A stretch of 34,736 nucleotides of DNA from an uncultured Clostridia bacterium. Lineage in GTDB: Bacteria; Bacillota; Clostridia; Lachnospirales; Lachnospiraceae. Positions 23,401 through 32,210 of this stretch are shown here, piece after piece; position 1 is the stretch's first letter; each line of letters begins with the position of its first letter. A program made the position numbers and the translations under genes. Location of the stretch: NCBI GenBank assembly GCA_946403295.1, contig CAMIZL010000023.1, positions 1 through 34,736 of the forward strand, in the 5' to 3' direction. Below the pieces are notes generated by a model that saw only the letters and a program-made list of their open reading frames with translations, searched no databases and was not told the DNA's origin.

Positions 23401-24518
23401 TAACAACTCATTTTGAATATCACTCGATTGATCACAACCTTTTGAAGCTCGATATACTCGGGCACGACGATCCGACCATGGTCAGGATGCTTGAGGATCT
23501 CACGGGGATCGATGTAAAGACCATACCTATGGACGACCCGAAAGTGCTTTCGCTTTTTTCATCGACGGAAGCGATCGGAGCCGATCCCAAGGACATAGAC
23601 GGTATAGATCTCGGATGTCTCGGACTCCCCGAGCTCGGAACCAACTTTGTAATGCAGATGTTAAAGGATGCGAAGCCGAAGACATTTTCGGACATGGTTA
23701 AGATATCGGGTCTTTCGCACGGAACGGACGTATGGACGAACAATGCGAGCGACTATATCAAAAACGGCGATTGCACGATCGAGACGGCGATCTGTACACG
23801 TGACGATATCATGATCTATCTTATCTCAAAGGGGATCGAACCCGGACTCGCTTTCAAAACGATGGAGTCGGTCCGTAAAGGAAAAGGTCTTCAGCCCGAA
23901 ATGGAACAGGCCATGATAGACAATGATGTTCCGCAATGGTACAGGGATTCCTGTAAGAAGATAAAATATATGTTCCCGAAAGCACATGCCTGCGCATATA
24001 TGGTCATGGCCTTCAGAATAGCTCATTTTAAGGTATATCATCCGCTTGCCTATTATGCCGCTTATTTCAGTATCAGAGCTACGGGCTTTGATTACGAAAA
24101 GATGGCTCGCGGCAAGGAAGAACTGCTCACGCGTCTTGCGATGAACAAGAGCGTTCCGAAGTTTAACAGGACCGCAAGGGATGACAAAGAAATCGATGAC
24201 ATGCATCTCGTACTTGAATTTTATGCGAGAGGCTTTAAATTCGTGCCCATAGATATTTATAAGGCAAAGGCCCGCCATTTTACGATAGTGGACGGTGCGC
24301 TCATGCCTTCGCTTGTTACTCTGCAGGGACTCGGAGAAAAGGCTGCCGAGATGATAGAAGATGTTTCTTCCAGAAAGAAGTTCCTTTCGAAAGACGATTT
24401 CAGGAGAAGTTGTAAAGTGAGCGATACGATAGTGCAGCTTATGGCAAAGCTCGGACTTCTAAATGAGCTTCCCGATACGGAACAGATCTCGTTTACGGAC
24501 ATGTTCGATCTTTCGTAG
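20388..24518 (+). CDS. polC: PolC-type DNA polymerase III alpha subunit lacking the exonuclease insert
   Basis: A 1376-residue replicative polymerase. Residues 1-165 are the N-terminal domain, 185-300 a charged low-complexity linker, 305-412 an OB fold, 425-660 the PHP domain (ELHAHT with H430 and H432, AITDHG near 461). The zinc site is C839, C842, C868, C871; the catalytic aspartates are D897 and D899 in PDIDLNFSGEY; SGLSHGTDVW, FVRKG-like SVRKGKGLQPE and YMFPKAHA follow. In usual PolC an approximately 170-residue DEDD exonuclease interrupts the PHP domain after the YIVDDE segment. Here YIVDDE (about 503-507) is followed by a roughly 30-residue hydrophilic linker and directly by HHIILLCKNDIGRVNLYKLVS. 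No VFDxETTG motif is seen anywhere. AAGGAG precedes the ATG, which overlaps ispG by 14 bases. Confidence 0.97.
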   Translation: MLFFDAFPTLETDKELQNVFSKATVSGITALPDADEVIIHANSTKYITGLQIAGMEKALFDSVFSKAGRLVVLKMKFDFDDNTGFDAMWEKYRLYMAEEIGAKSGLLATIYRNARVSAANGEITLDIEENYIAREKQNVLAGIIVDHWRERFGIDVKVEFKYHEPEKRDRSRRDEIVRVIRKEEIEAASNEKNVSGTGDDWFDDLLPDDELDIINARSANVRDESDSGKTSQENAATDESTVNKENDAIKENLTKENVAIKDEPGKTPAPQDPKGAQKTAKGEAYKGKGARSKWKNDNNLPVDPDIFYGRNFEGDPVRLADIAESMGQVCVRGMVMKCEDRLTKTGKVLVNFAITDFTDSILGKIFLTPEDKDAVLSKMKKGKFVMIKGIVDYDSFDKDITLQSIQGIRSIKDFREKRKDNAEVKRIELHAHTMMSDMDGVVPVESLIRRAVEWGHRGIAITDHGVVQAFPVAFHALSPKAFPEELQDRVKNFKIIYGCEGYIVDDEVDVVTDDKGKTYKRGEDGKYSEEDIRHMPSHHIILLCKNDIGRVNLYKLVSYAHLTYFGRYPRIPKSFLRENREGIIVGSACEAGELFRSIVTGKPAEEIDRIASFYDYYEIQQVGNNAYMINDPRFPDVNSVEDLKRINMKISDLAIRDNKPCVATCDVHFLDPEDEVYRRILMASKGFKDADEQAPLFLHTTDEMLSECAYLGEQRAYEVVVEYPNKIFDSIEKIEPVRPDKCPPVIEDSDRTLREICENKAHSLYGDVLPEAVSSRLEHELDSIIKNGFAVMYIIAQKLVWKSNEDGYLVGSRGSVGSSFVATMAGISEINPLPPHYYCKECHYSEFDSDICKEYANRSGFDLPDKVCPVCGKPLVKEGQNIPFETFLGFYGDKEPDIDLNFSGEYQSKAHDYTEVIFGQGQTFRAGTIGTLAEKTAFGIVSKYYEERGMNLRTIEKERLAEGCVGVRRTSGQHPGGIVVLPHGENIFSFTPLQHPANDLTSPIVTTHFEYHSIDHNLLKLDILGHDDPTMVRMLEDLTGIDVKTIPMDDPKVLSLFSSTEAIGADPKDIDGIDLGCLGLPELGTNFVMQMLKDAKPKTFSDMVKISGLSHGTDVWTNNASDYIKNGDCTIETAICTRDDIMIYLISKGIEPGLAFKTMESVRKGKGLQPEMEQAMIDNDVPQWYRDSCKKIKYMFPKAHACAYMVMAFRIAHFKVYHPLAYYAAYFSIRATGFDYEKMARGKEELLTRLAMNKSVPKFNRTARDDKEIDDMHLVLEFYARGFKFVPIDIYKAKARHFTIVDGALMPSLVTLQGLGEKAAEMIEDVSSRKKFLSKDDFRRSCKVSDTIVQLMAKLGLLNELPDTEQISFTDMFDLS

Positions 24519-24698
24519 AAGCGGAAAGGAACACCCCGGGATTGCCGGCTAACCAAAATGTGACGGATTACACAAAAATGCCGACTTAACAAAAACCAAA
24601 ATGTAATAAATCGGAACACAAAACGCAATGAAGAATGCAAAAAACAACCCAAAAACAAATATATAAACAATTTTTAATAAAATCTTATTTATACTCGT

Positions 24699-24727
24699 TT
24701 GATTATTTTGTGATTTTAGGGTAATAT
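24699..24727 (+). promoter_or_regulatory. Promoter for the secreted Ig-like protein and type VII locus
   Basis: TTGATT (24699-24704), a 17-bp spacer and TAATAT (24722-24727), preceded by about 100 bases of very A/T-rich DNA that could act as an UP element. The whole gap 24519-24762 holds no gene; it contains a 10-bp direct repeat ACCAAAATGT (24552-24561, 24595-24604) and no clear terminator for polC. Only 37 bases separate the following gene from essC, so this is probably the promoter of both. Confidence 0.5.
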
Positions 24728-24762
24728 AAAACGGTAGATTTATTATCGGAGGGGAGCCACAA

Positions 24763-26454
24763 ATGAGTCGAAACGAAAAACTCTGTAAATCTTTAAAAAT
24801 CTGCGGTGCATTTGTTTTTGCAATTCTTTTTTGCATTGTTTGCTTTGATTCGGTTGCTTCAAAAGCATATAACGAAAACCGCGTGGTTTTTGGCACACTG
24901 AAAGACGGAAAAACAAATACTTCAAAAGGGCTTACATCGGACAAGAATGTACTTGCTCTTTCTTTTGAGATCAAAAAATTCAGTCGCGCCGCATTTAAGG
25001 TTTCCTCATCTGACGTGAACAGTGACCTTGCGATCAAGATCACCTGTTCATCCGTTGACAGCGCTTCCATTTACAGTGAGACGATCACACCGAAGAATAA
25101 AAAGATAAGCTGGTCATATAGATCCGAGGGATTGTTTGCGCCCGGAAAGTATTATCTTGTCATAGGCGATGCAGGGAAAAGCATCACCACAGGCAAGATA
25201 AAATCAAGCATGACGCTTGAGACCGTAAACCTTTACGACGACGGAGACAATAATACGTATGATTATTCACAGCTCCAGGCCGTTGACGGAACGGAAAGAA
25301 TGTACAGATTCGCCAAGCTGTACACATGGGGTATAAGCGGCGATGACAATACGGACTGGATAAGGTTAAAAACGGATGAGGAAGGCTTGTATATAAGGAT
25401 CGATCCGCTCAATTCCTACAACGGACAGATCAGAATGGAACTTTATTCGGGAGAGGTCGGTAAGACGCCCGAACTTCTGTACAGCTATACAATGCAGAAA
25501 AGAAAAGAACTCCTTCTCAAATCCCTTCCGGCGGGAAACTACTTCTTTAAGATAATGTATGACTGCTTTGAAGATGATGTGTCCGTGAGATCATTTGAGA
25601 GGAACCAGGTAGTTTACAATTTGCTCCTTGCTTCATGTGCACAGCTCGATAAGATATCGTTTTCCAGTTCAAAGGTTACACTCGGACTTAAAGGGGATAT
25701 CTCAAAATATGAGGCAAAGATCGTTAAGAAGCCCGAAAAAGCGGCTGCCACAAAGACAACATGGGAGAGCTCCGATCCCAAGGTAGCAACCGTTACGGAC
25801 GGAGTCGTTAAGGCCGTAAAAGCCGGTACGGCAACCATAACCTGTACGATGCTCGATATCAACGGCAACAAGAAAAAAACAAGCTGCGTTGTGGAGGTTA
25901 AGCCTCAAACCGTGACGCTCAGTAATAAGAGCGTTTCTATCGAAAAGGGTGCTAAGACAACCTTAAAGGCGGATGTAACTCCCAAAGAGAGCGTTACTTG
26001 GTACAGTGAAGACAAAACCGTTGCATCGATAAGCAAAAAGGGTGAGATAAGCGCTTTAAAGGCAGGAAAGACTACTGTCTATGCAAAGACAAAAAGCGGT
26101 GTGAAATCGGCGGTCTGCAGTGTAACTGTGACAGATAAAAAGGCTACTACTCCGAAGACGCCTACGGAGCCCGACAAGGGAAACGGCTCCGGAAACGCAG
26201 GGGGTGGCAACGATGTCAATCCGTTGACGGATATGACTTTGAGGTGTGATGTTCAAAGCATAGATGTCGGATTCAAGAAAAAGATAGTGCGTTATCAGGG
26301 GCCTGAAACAGGTACATGGACAGTCAACGATTGTTTGGAAGTGGTTTCTTCCGATGATTATTCGGTAACGGTCAGGGGTGTAAAAAAAGGCAAGGGTTAT
26401 GTTTCCTTTGTGTACGGTGGGTATTCTAAGAGTATTACGATTGATGTCGAATAG
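24763..26454 (+). CDS. Secreted protein with bacterial Ig-like (BIG2) domains
   Basis: A 563-residue protein. Residues 1-34 are a signal peptide (FVFAILFCIVCF, SKA site). Residues about 38-295 are beta-rich without a family I can name; they look like a PPC-type (pre-peptidase) domain pair. BIG2 domain 1 is about 297-383 (SSDPKVATVTDGVVKAVKAG) and domain 2 about 384-460 (EDKTVASISKKGEISALKAG). A Pro/Thr/Gly linker (about 463-487) leads to a last Ig-like domain. No LPXTG, S-layer or catalytic motif is seen, so the role is adhesion or surface binding at most. CGGAGGGG before the ATG supports the start. It stands 37 bases before essC and may be part of the same transcript. Confidence 0.8.
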   Translation: MSRNEKLCKSLKICGAFVFAILFCIVCFDSVASKAYNENRVVFGTLKDGKTNTSKGLTSDKNVLALSFEIKKFSRAAFKVSSSDVNSDLAIKITCSSVDSASIYSETITPKNKKISWSYRSEGLFAPGKYYLVIGDAGKSITTGKIKSSMTLETVNLYDDGDNNTYDYSQLQAVDGTERMYRFAKLYTWGISGDDNTDWIRLKTDEEGLYIRIDPLNSYNGQIRMELYSGEVGKTPELLYSYTMQKRKELLLKSLPAGNYFFKIMYDCFEDDVSVRSFERNQVVYNLLLASCAQLDKISFSSSKVTLGLKGDISKYEAKIVKKPEKAAATKTTWESSDPKVATVTDGVVKAVKAGTATITCTMLDINGNKKKTSCVVEVKPQTVTLSNKSVSIEKGAKTTLKADVTPKESVTWYSEDKTVASISKKGEISALKAGKTTVYAKTKSGVKSAVCSVTVTDKKATTPKTPTEPDKGNGSGNAGGGNDVNPLTDMTLRCDVQSIDVGFKKKIVRYQGPETGTWTVNDCLEVVSSDDYSVTVRGVKKGKGYVSFVYGGYSKSITIDVE

Positions 26455-26491
26455 ACCGGATTAACTATATGATGTATGGGGGCATAAGCGA

Positions 26492-29400
26492 ATGAGCTAT
26501 ATTCTTTCTATATACAGCAGCATGGGGTTAAAGGAAGTCCTTTTGCCCGCCATGGATAATGCGGATTACGAACTTAAAGTATCGGGGAAGGTGTTTGGAT
26601 TTCCGCACGATTTCTCTGTCTCTATGGAAATTGTTGAGGGACAGTGGTTTTTCGTTGAGAAAAACAATCTCTACAATATTTTTTATACGGACAGGTCATA
26701 TCTTTATGACCGAAAACCCATTAATGATCAGGATGCTTTTACGATACTGCTGGCCGGTGATTACCAGTTGTTTGTTATTGTGAAAAAAACTGATCATTCT
26801 TTTTTGGTATATGACAAATATCAGATCCCGGTAAACAATCAGATAGTGATCGGAAGCAACGAAAGCGCCGATCTTTGTTATCAATATCATAATCTTATTT
26901 CGGGTCATCCCTGTCATGCGGTGATCAAAGTCTATAACGGTACATGCGTCATAGAGGATTACAGTGCCAACGGAACATTTATCAACGATATAAGAATAGA
27001 GAAGTCCAGACAGCTCGTTTACGGAGATGTCATCAATATCTACGGTCTTAAGATCATTTTCCTCGGAGATTTCCTGGCAGTCAATACCGCGATCGAAGGA
27101 CTCGTTGTTAAAACCAATGTTCTTAACGAGTACGTTCAGCCCAAAGCCGAAGTTGTTGAAGAGAAAAAGCAATCGCGTGCAAATAAGAAAGACAATCTTT
27201 TCCATCGCGCCCCCCGAAATATCCTTAAGATCGAGGACGAACCTTTTGAGATAGAAGCACCTCCCGCAGCAAAGGAAGTTGACAATACGCCTTTGATCAT
27301 GACTATCGGTCCTTCGCTTACCATGGCGCTTCCGATGATGCTCGGTACCAGTATGGCGATCATCTCTTCGCAAAGATCGGGTGCGGGTTCCGGTGCATTT
27401 ATGTACACCGGTATCATCACGGCACTCGGTTCGGCATTGCTCGGCGTTTTTTGGGCCATCAAGAATCTGCGTTTCCAAAAAAAGAAGAGACGCGCCGAGG
27501 AGCTTAAACGTTTTGAGCGCTACAGTCAGTATCTTATCGACAGATCCGCAAGGATCAAAGAAAAATACGACAACAATACGGAATCCATGAGAAAGATGTA
27601 CTGTGATCCCGTTACTTTGTGTTCGTATAACAGAAATTCGATAGAATTGTGGAACAGGAACGTGAGACATTTTGACTTCCTGCAGCACAGACTCGGTATC
27701 GGTGAAGTTCCTTTTCAAACAGAGATAGTTGTTCCAAAAGAGAGCTTCAGCATGATCGACGACTCACTCGGCCTTAAGCCTTCGATGATCAAGGAAAGCT
27801 ACAAGATGCTCATTGATGTGCCTGTATGTGTGGATCTTTTTGCAAACAGGATCATAGGCGTGATCGGAGGAAAGGATTATGCGGGCTGCTATGACGTTGT
27901 CGGAGATCTCGTTACACAGATAGCGGCCTCCGATTGCTACACAGACGTTAAGATGGCGTTTGTTTTCGATGCGGAAAAAGAGGGTGACGGTGATAAATGG
28001 AATTACGCAAAATGGCTCCCCCATGTTTGGAGAGAAGACGGAAAAGTCAGATATGTGGGAACGGATAAGGCTGAGATCAGCGATGTATTCTATGAGATCA
28101 CGCAGACCCTTCGTTTCAGAGCCGAAGAATCGGGAGAACGTCAGGAAAAGGTCGGTATCCCCAGACCTTACTATATCCTCTTCGTAAGGAATCCTGAGCT
28201 TCTTGAGGGCGAGCTTATCGGAAAATATATTTACCATACGGAGATCAATTACGGAATAACGACCGTTCTTTTGGCAAGAAGTTATGACGAACTTCCCAAT
28301 GAGTGCGAGTTTATCATTGAAAACACTCCCGAATATCACGGAATCTACAATGTTACGGACACAAACCGGGAAAAGACAGAGATAGCGTTTGACAGTGTCG
28401 ATCGCGATCTCCTTGAAAGGTTTGCCCGTAATCTTTCATCGATCAAAGTCAAAGAAGAAGAAAACGGCGGTGAAATACCTAACGTGCTGACGTTCTTTGA
28501 TATGTACGGTGTAAACAAACCCGATGAACTCAATGCGATCGACCGTTGGAGAAAGAACCGTACATACGAAAGCCTTCGTTCACTGGTCGGTCAAAAAGCC
28601 GGCGGCGCCGATTGCTATCTTGATGTTCACGAAAAATATCACGGTCCTCACGGACTTGTGGCCGGAACTACAGGTTCGGGTAAATCGGAGACCCTCCAGA
28701 CATACATGCTTTCACTTGCTTTAAATTTCAGCCCCGATGATATCGGTTTCTTTATCATCGACTATAAGGGCGGCGGAATGGCTAACTTGTTCGACGGACT
28801 CCCTCATATTATCGGAGCGATATCAAATCTTTCGGGAAACCAGATCCGCAGAGCCATGGTTTCCATTAAGAGTGAAAACAAACGAAGACAGCGTATCTTC
28901 AATGAATATGGCGTCAATAACATAAACCTGTATACCAGATTGTACAAAAACAACGAATCCAATATTCCCGTGCCTCATCTGTTCATCATTATCGACGAGT
29001 TTGCGGAGCTTAAGAGAGAGCAGCCTGAGTTCATGAAGGAGCTTATATCCGTTGCACAGGTCGGACGTTCGCTCGGCGTGCATTTGATACTTGCTACCCA
29101 GAAGCCCAGCGGAACCGTTGACGACAACATCTGGAGTAACTCTAAATTCAGACTCTGTTTGCGCGTCCAGGACCGTCAGGACAGTATGGATATGCTTCAT
29201 AAGCCTGATGCCGCGTATATCACGCAGGCAGGAAGATGTTACATGCAGGTCGGCAACGACGAATTGTATGAATTGTTCCAGTCCGCATGGAGCGGTGCTG
29301 TATATGATGAAAGCGGAACGGTACAGTCGGACATAGCCAAGATCGTCGGAAGCAACGGACGTACCGCTATTTCGGGAAGTTATTCGCAGGTTAAACAAAA

Positions 29401-31540
29401 AGAAAAGAAAAAGATCGAATGGATCAAAACGCTTATCGATTGCATGGATTCTTCCTTGTCAGCGGCAGGCATTGTTGACGTGAGCATTTGCTGCGGCAGT
29501 ATGTCAACGATGGCTCATGTTGTGGAACTGTTCTATGCCGAGATGGAAAAGAGGGGAATAGAATATCCCGTTTCAGAATTCAACAGCCGCAGGATCGAGG
29601 ATTTCATCGCGGTATATTCGGCGGTGATCTCCGCAGAAGAGAGAGGCGAAGATTTCCCTCAGAGAGTATCGATAAAGGCGGAGGAATTAAGAAAGAAATT
29701 ACCCGAATCAAAAGAGAAAACACAGCTTGATGCCGTTGTTGACTATTTGGCGAGAACAGCGGACAAAAACGGATTCCATTACGACCTCAGGCTTTGGCTT
29801 CCCGTACTTCCCGAGGAGCTTTATCTCGATGAACTTCTCGGATACACTGAGAAAGCATATAACGGAACGGAATGGCCCGAACCTTCGGATCATTTCTCGC
29901 TTGATGTTATGGTCGGCCTTTATGACGATCCCGAAAATCAGGCTCAGAACCCTCTTACCGTTGATGTTGCAAACGAAGGAAACCTTGCAGTGATCGGTGC
30001 CGCGATGTCCGGAAAGAGTACATTCCTTTCGACATATCTGTACTCGCTCTTCTTCAGATATTCGCCCGATGTGGTCAACGCATATATTCTTGACTACAGC
30101 GCCAAGAAGCTCGGTGCATTTGCCGGGATGCCTCATGTCGGCGGTATCATGTTTGAGGATGACGATGAAAAAGTATCAAAATTCTTTACGTTCATAGAAA
30201 ATGTTCAGCAGGAACGTAAAAAGATATTTGAAGGAGGTAACTACAGTCAATACGTTCGTTCAAACGGCTATGTGCTTCCCGCGATACTTATCGTTATCGA
30301 TAATTTCTCCTCATTCAGGACAAAGACCGAAACAAAATATGATGAACGAATGATAAACCTTCTTAAGGAAGCAAATTCCTGCGGTATTTATATTGTTGTT
30401 ACAGCGGGCGGATTCTCAAGTGCGGAGATCCCCGGAAGAATGGGAGAATTGTTCAGAAATACACTTTCGCTATCGCTTAATGACAAATATCAATATTCCG
30501 AAGTTGTCCGCACGACACGTGTTGAAGTTACACCCGAAGAAAATGTTCAGGGTCGCGGTATTTTCAAGCTCGGCGAGTCGGTACTCGAATACCAGACCGC
30601 ACTTCCCATCAGAGCGGCGGATGATTTTGAACGAAGCGAGAAGATCAAGAGCATTTCCGCCGACATTGCATCAAAATGGACGGGAAAAGCTGCCAGAGAG
30701 ATACCGACAATACCGGAAGAGCCTGTATGGAGCGAGTTCTCTGCGCTGCCTGAATTCAAAAGCATGGTATCCGAAGGGATCAGGATACCTGTCGGATACG
30801 ATAAGAAAACAGCAACCGTCTACGGCATCAATCTTGAGAGCGTATATACGTATATTGTTTCGGGAAAGAGCAGGACGGGAAAAACAAATTTCTTGCGTAT
30901 AATTATGCTTGCGGCATCCATGATGAACACAACGGTTACCGTTATCGATACGGCGGGAGAGCTGAAAGCTTTGGCAGATGACATTTCCGCCGAATACGTA
31001 GGCGATGGAAAAGCTTTATACGATTTCTGCTCAAAACTCCTTCCGGATTTCAAGGAGCGAAATGCCTATAAGAAAGAATGCCTTTCAAGAGGCTTGACGG
31101 ATTCGGAAATATTCAGGGAGATGCAGAGATTTACAAAACGGATCATTATTATCGGCAACCTTCCCGATTTTGTGAATCTTGTCAGAAAACCCGGAGAGGG
31201 AATCGACGATCTGTCCGGATTTATGTGCAATCTGTTTGAAAAAGGTGCGATCCACAATGTATTCTGGTTCGCTCAGTTAAATCAGGATAATGCGGCCGAC
31301 ATAGCAGGAATGAATACATATGCGTCATTCATCAAGGAAAAGAACGGAATTCATTTCGGCGGAAATGTTGCGGGGCAAAGGCTTTTGACATTTGATCATA
31401 TACCGTATGCAAATCAGAACAAGAAGCTTCCCGCAGGCATCGGTATGTTGCCCACAAATGATGATGAAACTGTTGAGACTGTTGTAGTTCCTTTTTACAG
31501 AAAGGAAGATTCGGATGATAAATCTGGTGACAATAGATGA
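26492..31540 (+). CDS. essC: Type VII secretion ATPase EssC (FHA domain, two spans, three FtsK/SpoIIIE ATPase domains)
   Basis: A 1682-residue protein, longer than the roughly 1480 of Staphylococcus EssC. Residues 1-100 are an N-terminal beta domain and about 115-195 an FHA domain (IGSNESADLC, ISGHPCHA, DYSANGTFIND). Two spans are at about 266-290 and 301-323. ATPase 1 has Walker A GTTGSGKS (725-732) and Walker B FIIIDEFAEL (D835, E836). ATPase 2 has GAAMSGKS (1169-1176) with ILIVIDNF, and ATPase 3 has SGKSRTGKT (1457-1465) with IIIIGNLPDF, so the last two lack catalytic acids. This is the motor and substrate receptor of Firmicutes T7SS. The start has only GGGGG as a ribosome binding site. 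The end overlaps the LytTR gene by 26 bases. Confidence 0.95.
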   Translation: MSYILSIYSSMGLKEVLLPAMDNADYELKVSGKVFGFPHDFSVSMEIVEGQWFFVEKNNLYNIFYTDRSYLYDRKPINDQDAFTILLAGDYQLFVIVKKTDHSFLVYDKYQIPVNNQIVIGSNESADLCYQYHNLISGHPCHAVIKVYNGTCVIEDYSANGTFINDIRIEKSRQLVYGDVINIYGLKIIFLGDFLAVNTAIEGLVVKTNVLNEYVQPKAEVVEEKKQSRANKKDNLFHRAPRNILKIEDEPFEIEAPPAAKEVDNTPLIMTIGPSLTMALPMMLGTSMAIISSQRSGAGSGAFMYTGIITALGSALLGVFWAIKNLRFQKKKRRAEELKRFERYSQYLIDRSARIKEKYDNNTESMRKMYCDPVTLCSYNRNSIELWNRNVRHFDFLQHRLGIGEVPFQTEIVVPKESFSMIDDSLGLKPSMIKESYKMLIDVPVCVDLFANRIIGVIGGKDYAGCYDVVGDLVTQIAASDCYTDVKMAFVFDAEKEGDGDKWNYAKWLPHVWREDGKVRYVGTDKAEISDVFYEITQTLRFRAEESGERQEKVGIPRPYYILFVRNPELLEGELIGKYIYHTEINYGITTVLLARSYDELPNECEFIIENTPEYHGIYNVTDTNREKTEIAFDSVDRDLLERFARNLSSIKVKEEENGGEIPNVLTFFDMYGVNKPDELNAIDRWRKNRTYESLRSLVGQKAGGADCYLDVHEKYHGPHGLVAGTTGSGKSETLQTYMLSLALNFSPDDIGFFIIDYKGGGMANLFDGLPHIIGAISNLSGNQIRRAMVSIKSENKRRQRIFNEYGVNNINLYTRLYKNNESNIPVPHLFIIIDEFAELKREQPEFMKELISVAQVGRSLGVHLILATQKPSGTVDDNIWSNSKFRLCLRVQDRQDSMDMLHKPDAAYITQAGRCYMQVGNDELYELFQSAWSGAVYDESGTVQSDIAKIVGSNGRTAISGSYSQVKQKEKKKIEWIKTLIDCMDSSLSAAGIVDVSICCGSMSTMAHVVELFYAEMEKRGIEYPVSEFNSRRIEDFIAVYSAVISAEERGEDFPQRVSIKAEELRKKLPESKEKTQLDAVVDYLARTADKNGFHYDLRLWLPVLPEELYLDELLGYTEKAYNGTEWPEPSDHFSLDVMVGLYDDPENQAQNPLTVDVANEGNLAVIGAAMSGKSTFLSTYLYSLFFRYSPDVVNAYILDYSAKKLGAFAGMPHVGGIMFEDDDEKVSKFFTFIENVQQERKKIFEGGNYSQYVRSNGYVLPAILIVIDNFSSFRTKTETKYDERMINLLKEANSCGIYIVVTAGGFSSAEIPGRMGELFRNTLSLSLNDKYQYSEVVRTTRVEVTPEENVQGRGIFKLGESVLEYQTALPIRAADDFERSEKIKSISADIASKWTGKAAREIPTIPEEPVWSEFSALPEFKSMVSEGIRIPVGYDKKTATVYGINLESVYTYIVSGKSRTGKTNFLRIIMLAASMMNTTVTVIDTAGELKALADDISAEYVGDGKALYDFCSKLLPDFKERNAYKKECLSRGLTDSEIFREMQRFTKRIIIIGNLPDFVNLVRKPGEGIDDLSGFMCNLFEKGAIHNVFWFAQLNQDNAADIAGMNTYASFIKEKNGIHFGGNVAGQRLLTFDHIPYANQNKKLPAGIGMLPTNDDETVETVVVPFYRKEDSDDKSGDNR

Positions 31541-32210
31541 TCACGAAGATGAAAACAATCTGATACATGTAGCTGTCGATGAATGCATATTCAAATTATT
31601 AGGTGATGAAGATTTTGAATATGTGGGCATAAAAAAGGAAAAGATCGATCAGGTCCTGGCGGGTAACAGGATTATTGATTTCTGTTGTTACGATGTGTCA
31701 GGGGGCATGGAACTTCTTTATGATCTTCGAAAACGATATCCGCGAATGAATCTCTTGCTTGTGGTTGAAATGAGCATGTCTCCGACGGAGTATCTAAAGC
31801 CCGGTATCAAACCGGACGCGATCCTGATAAGACCTGTCAGCTTCGAGAATGCTTTTGAGACACTCAGAAGTTTTTTGACGGAAGGGATCTCTCAAAGGGA
31901 GAATAACGATCAGGCATTTGTGGTAGACGGAAGAGAAGGAAAATATACCATTCCGTACAGTAAGATTTACTATTTTGAATCAAGAGACAAAAAGATATAT
32001 CTTAAGACACTCGAAGGCGAATATGGGTTTTACGGAACGATCGATGAACTTGACGGTGAGCTGCCCGGAATGTTCGTCAGATGTCACAGAAGTTTTATCG
32101 TGAACAAAAAGTACATAAGAAAGATCCTGAACATAAGTACAATAGAGCTTTCAAACGGCTTTATCGTCCCCGTTTCAAGATCGTATCGTCAGACCATAAA
32201 GGAGTTGTGA
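31515..32210 (+). CDS. LytTR-family regulator with a degenerate receiver domain
   Basis: A 231-residue protein. Residues 1-122 resemble a receiver: acidic D8-D9 in VTIDDHEDE, candidate phospho-acceptor D60 in CCYDVSGGMELLYDLR, and the conserved Lys-Pro replaced by R106-P107 in ILIRPVSF. Residues about 130-231 are a LytTR DNA-binding domain (SKIYYFESRDKKIYLKT, MFVRCHRSFIVNKKYI, VPVSRSYRQTIKEL). LytTR proteins bind paired direct repeats upstream of exported or virulence genes. The ATG lies inside the end of essC with AAAGGAAG upstream, and its stop TGA overlaps the next ATG by one base, so it is translated with the secretion genes. No histidine kinase gene is in the window. Confidence 0.88.
   Translation: MINLVTIDDHEDENNLIHVAVDECIFKLLGDEDFEYVGIKKEKIDQVLAGNRIIDFCCYDVSGGMELLYDLRKRYPRMNLLLVVEMSMSPTEYLKPGIKPDAILIRPVSFENAFETLRSFLTEGISQRENNDQAFVVDGREGKYTIPYSKIYYFESRDKKIYLKTLEGEYGFYGTIDELDGELPGMFVRCHRSFIVNKKYIRKILNISTIELSNGFIVPVSRSYRQTIKEL

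Noticed and set aside
20388-24518. Frameshift or assembly gap as the reason for the missing PolC exonuclease
   Set aside because: The frame is continuous, the linker is ordinary coding sequence with the same codon style, and both PHP halves match the family up to the junction; read-level checking is still listed under the finding.
26696-27718. 340-residue antisense open frame opposite essC
   Set aside because: It lies opposite the FHA and membrane regions of essC, with no motif or ribosome binding site.
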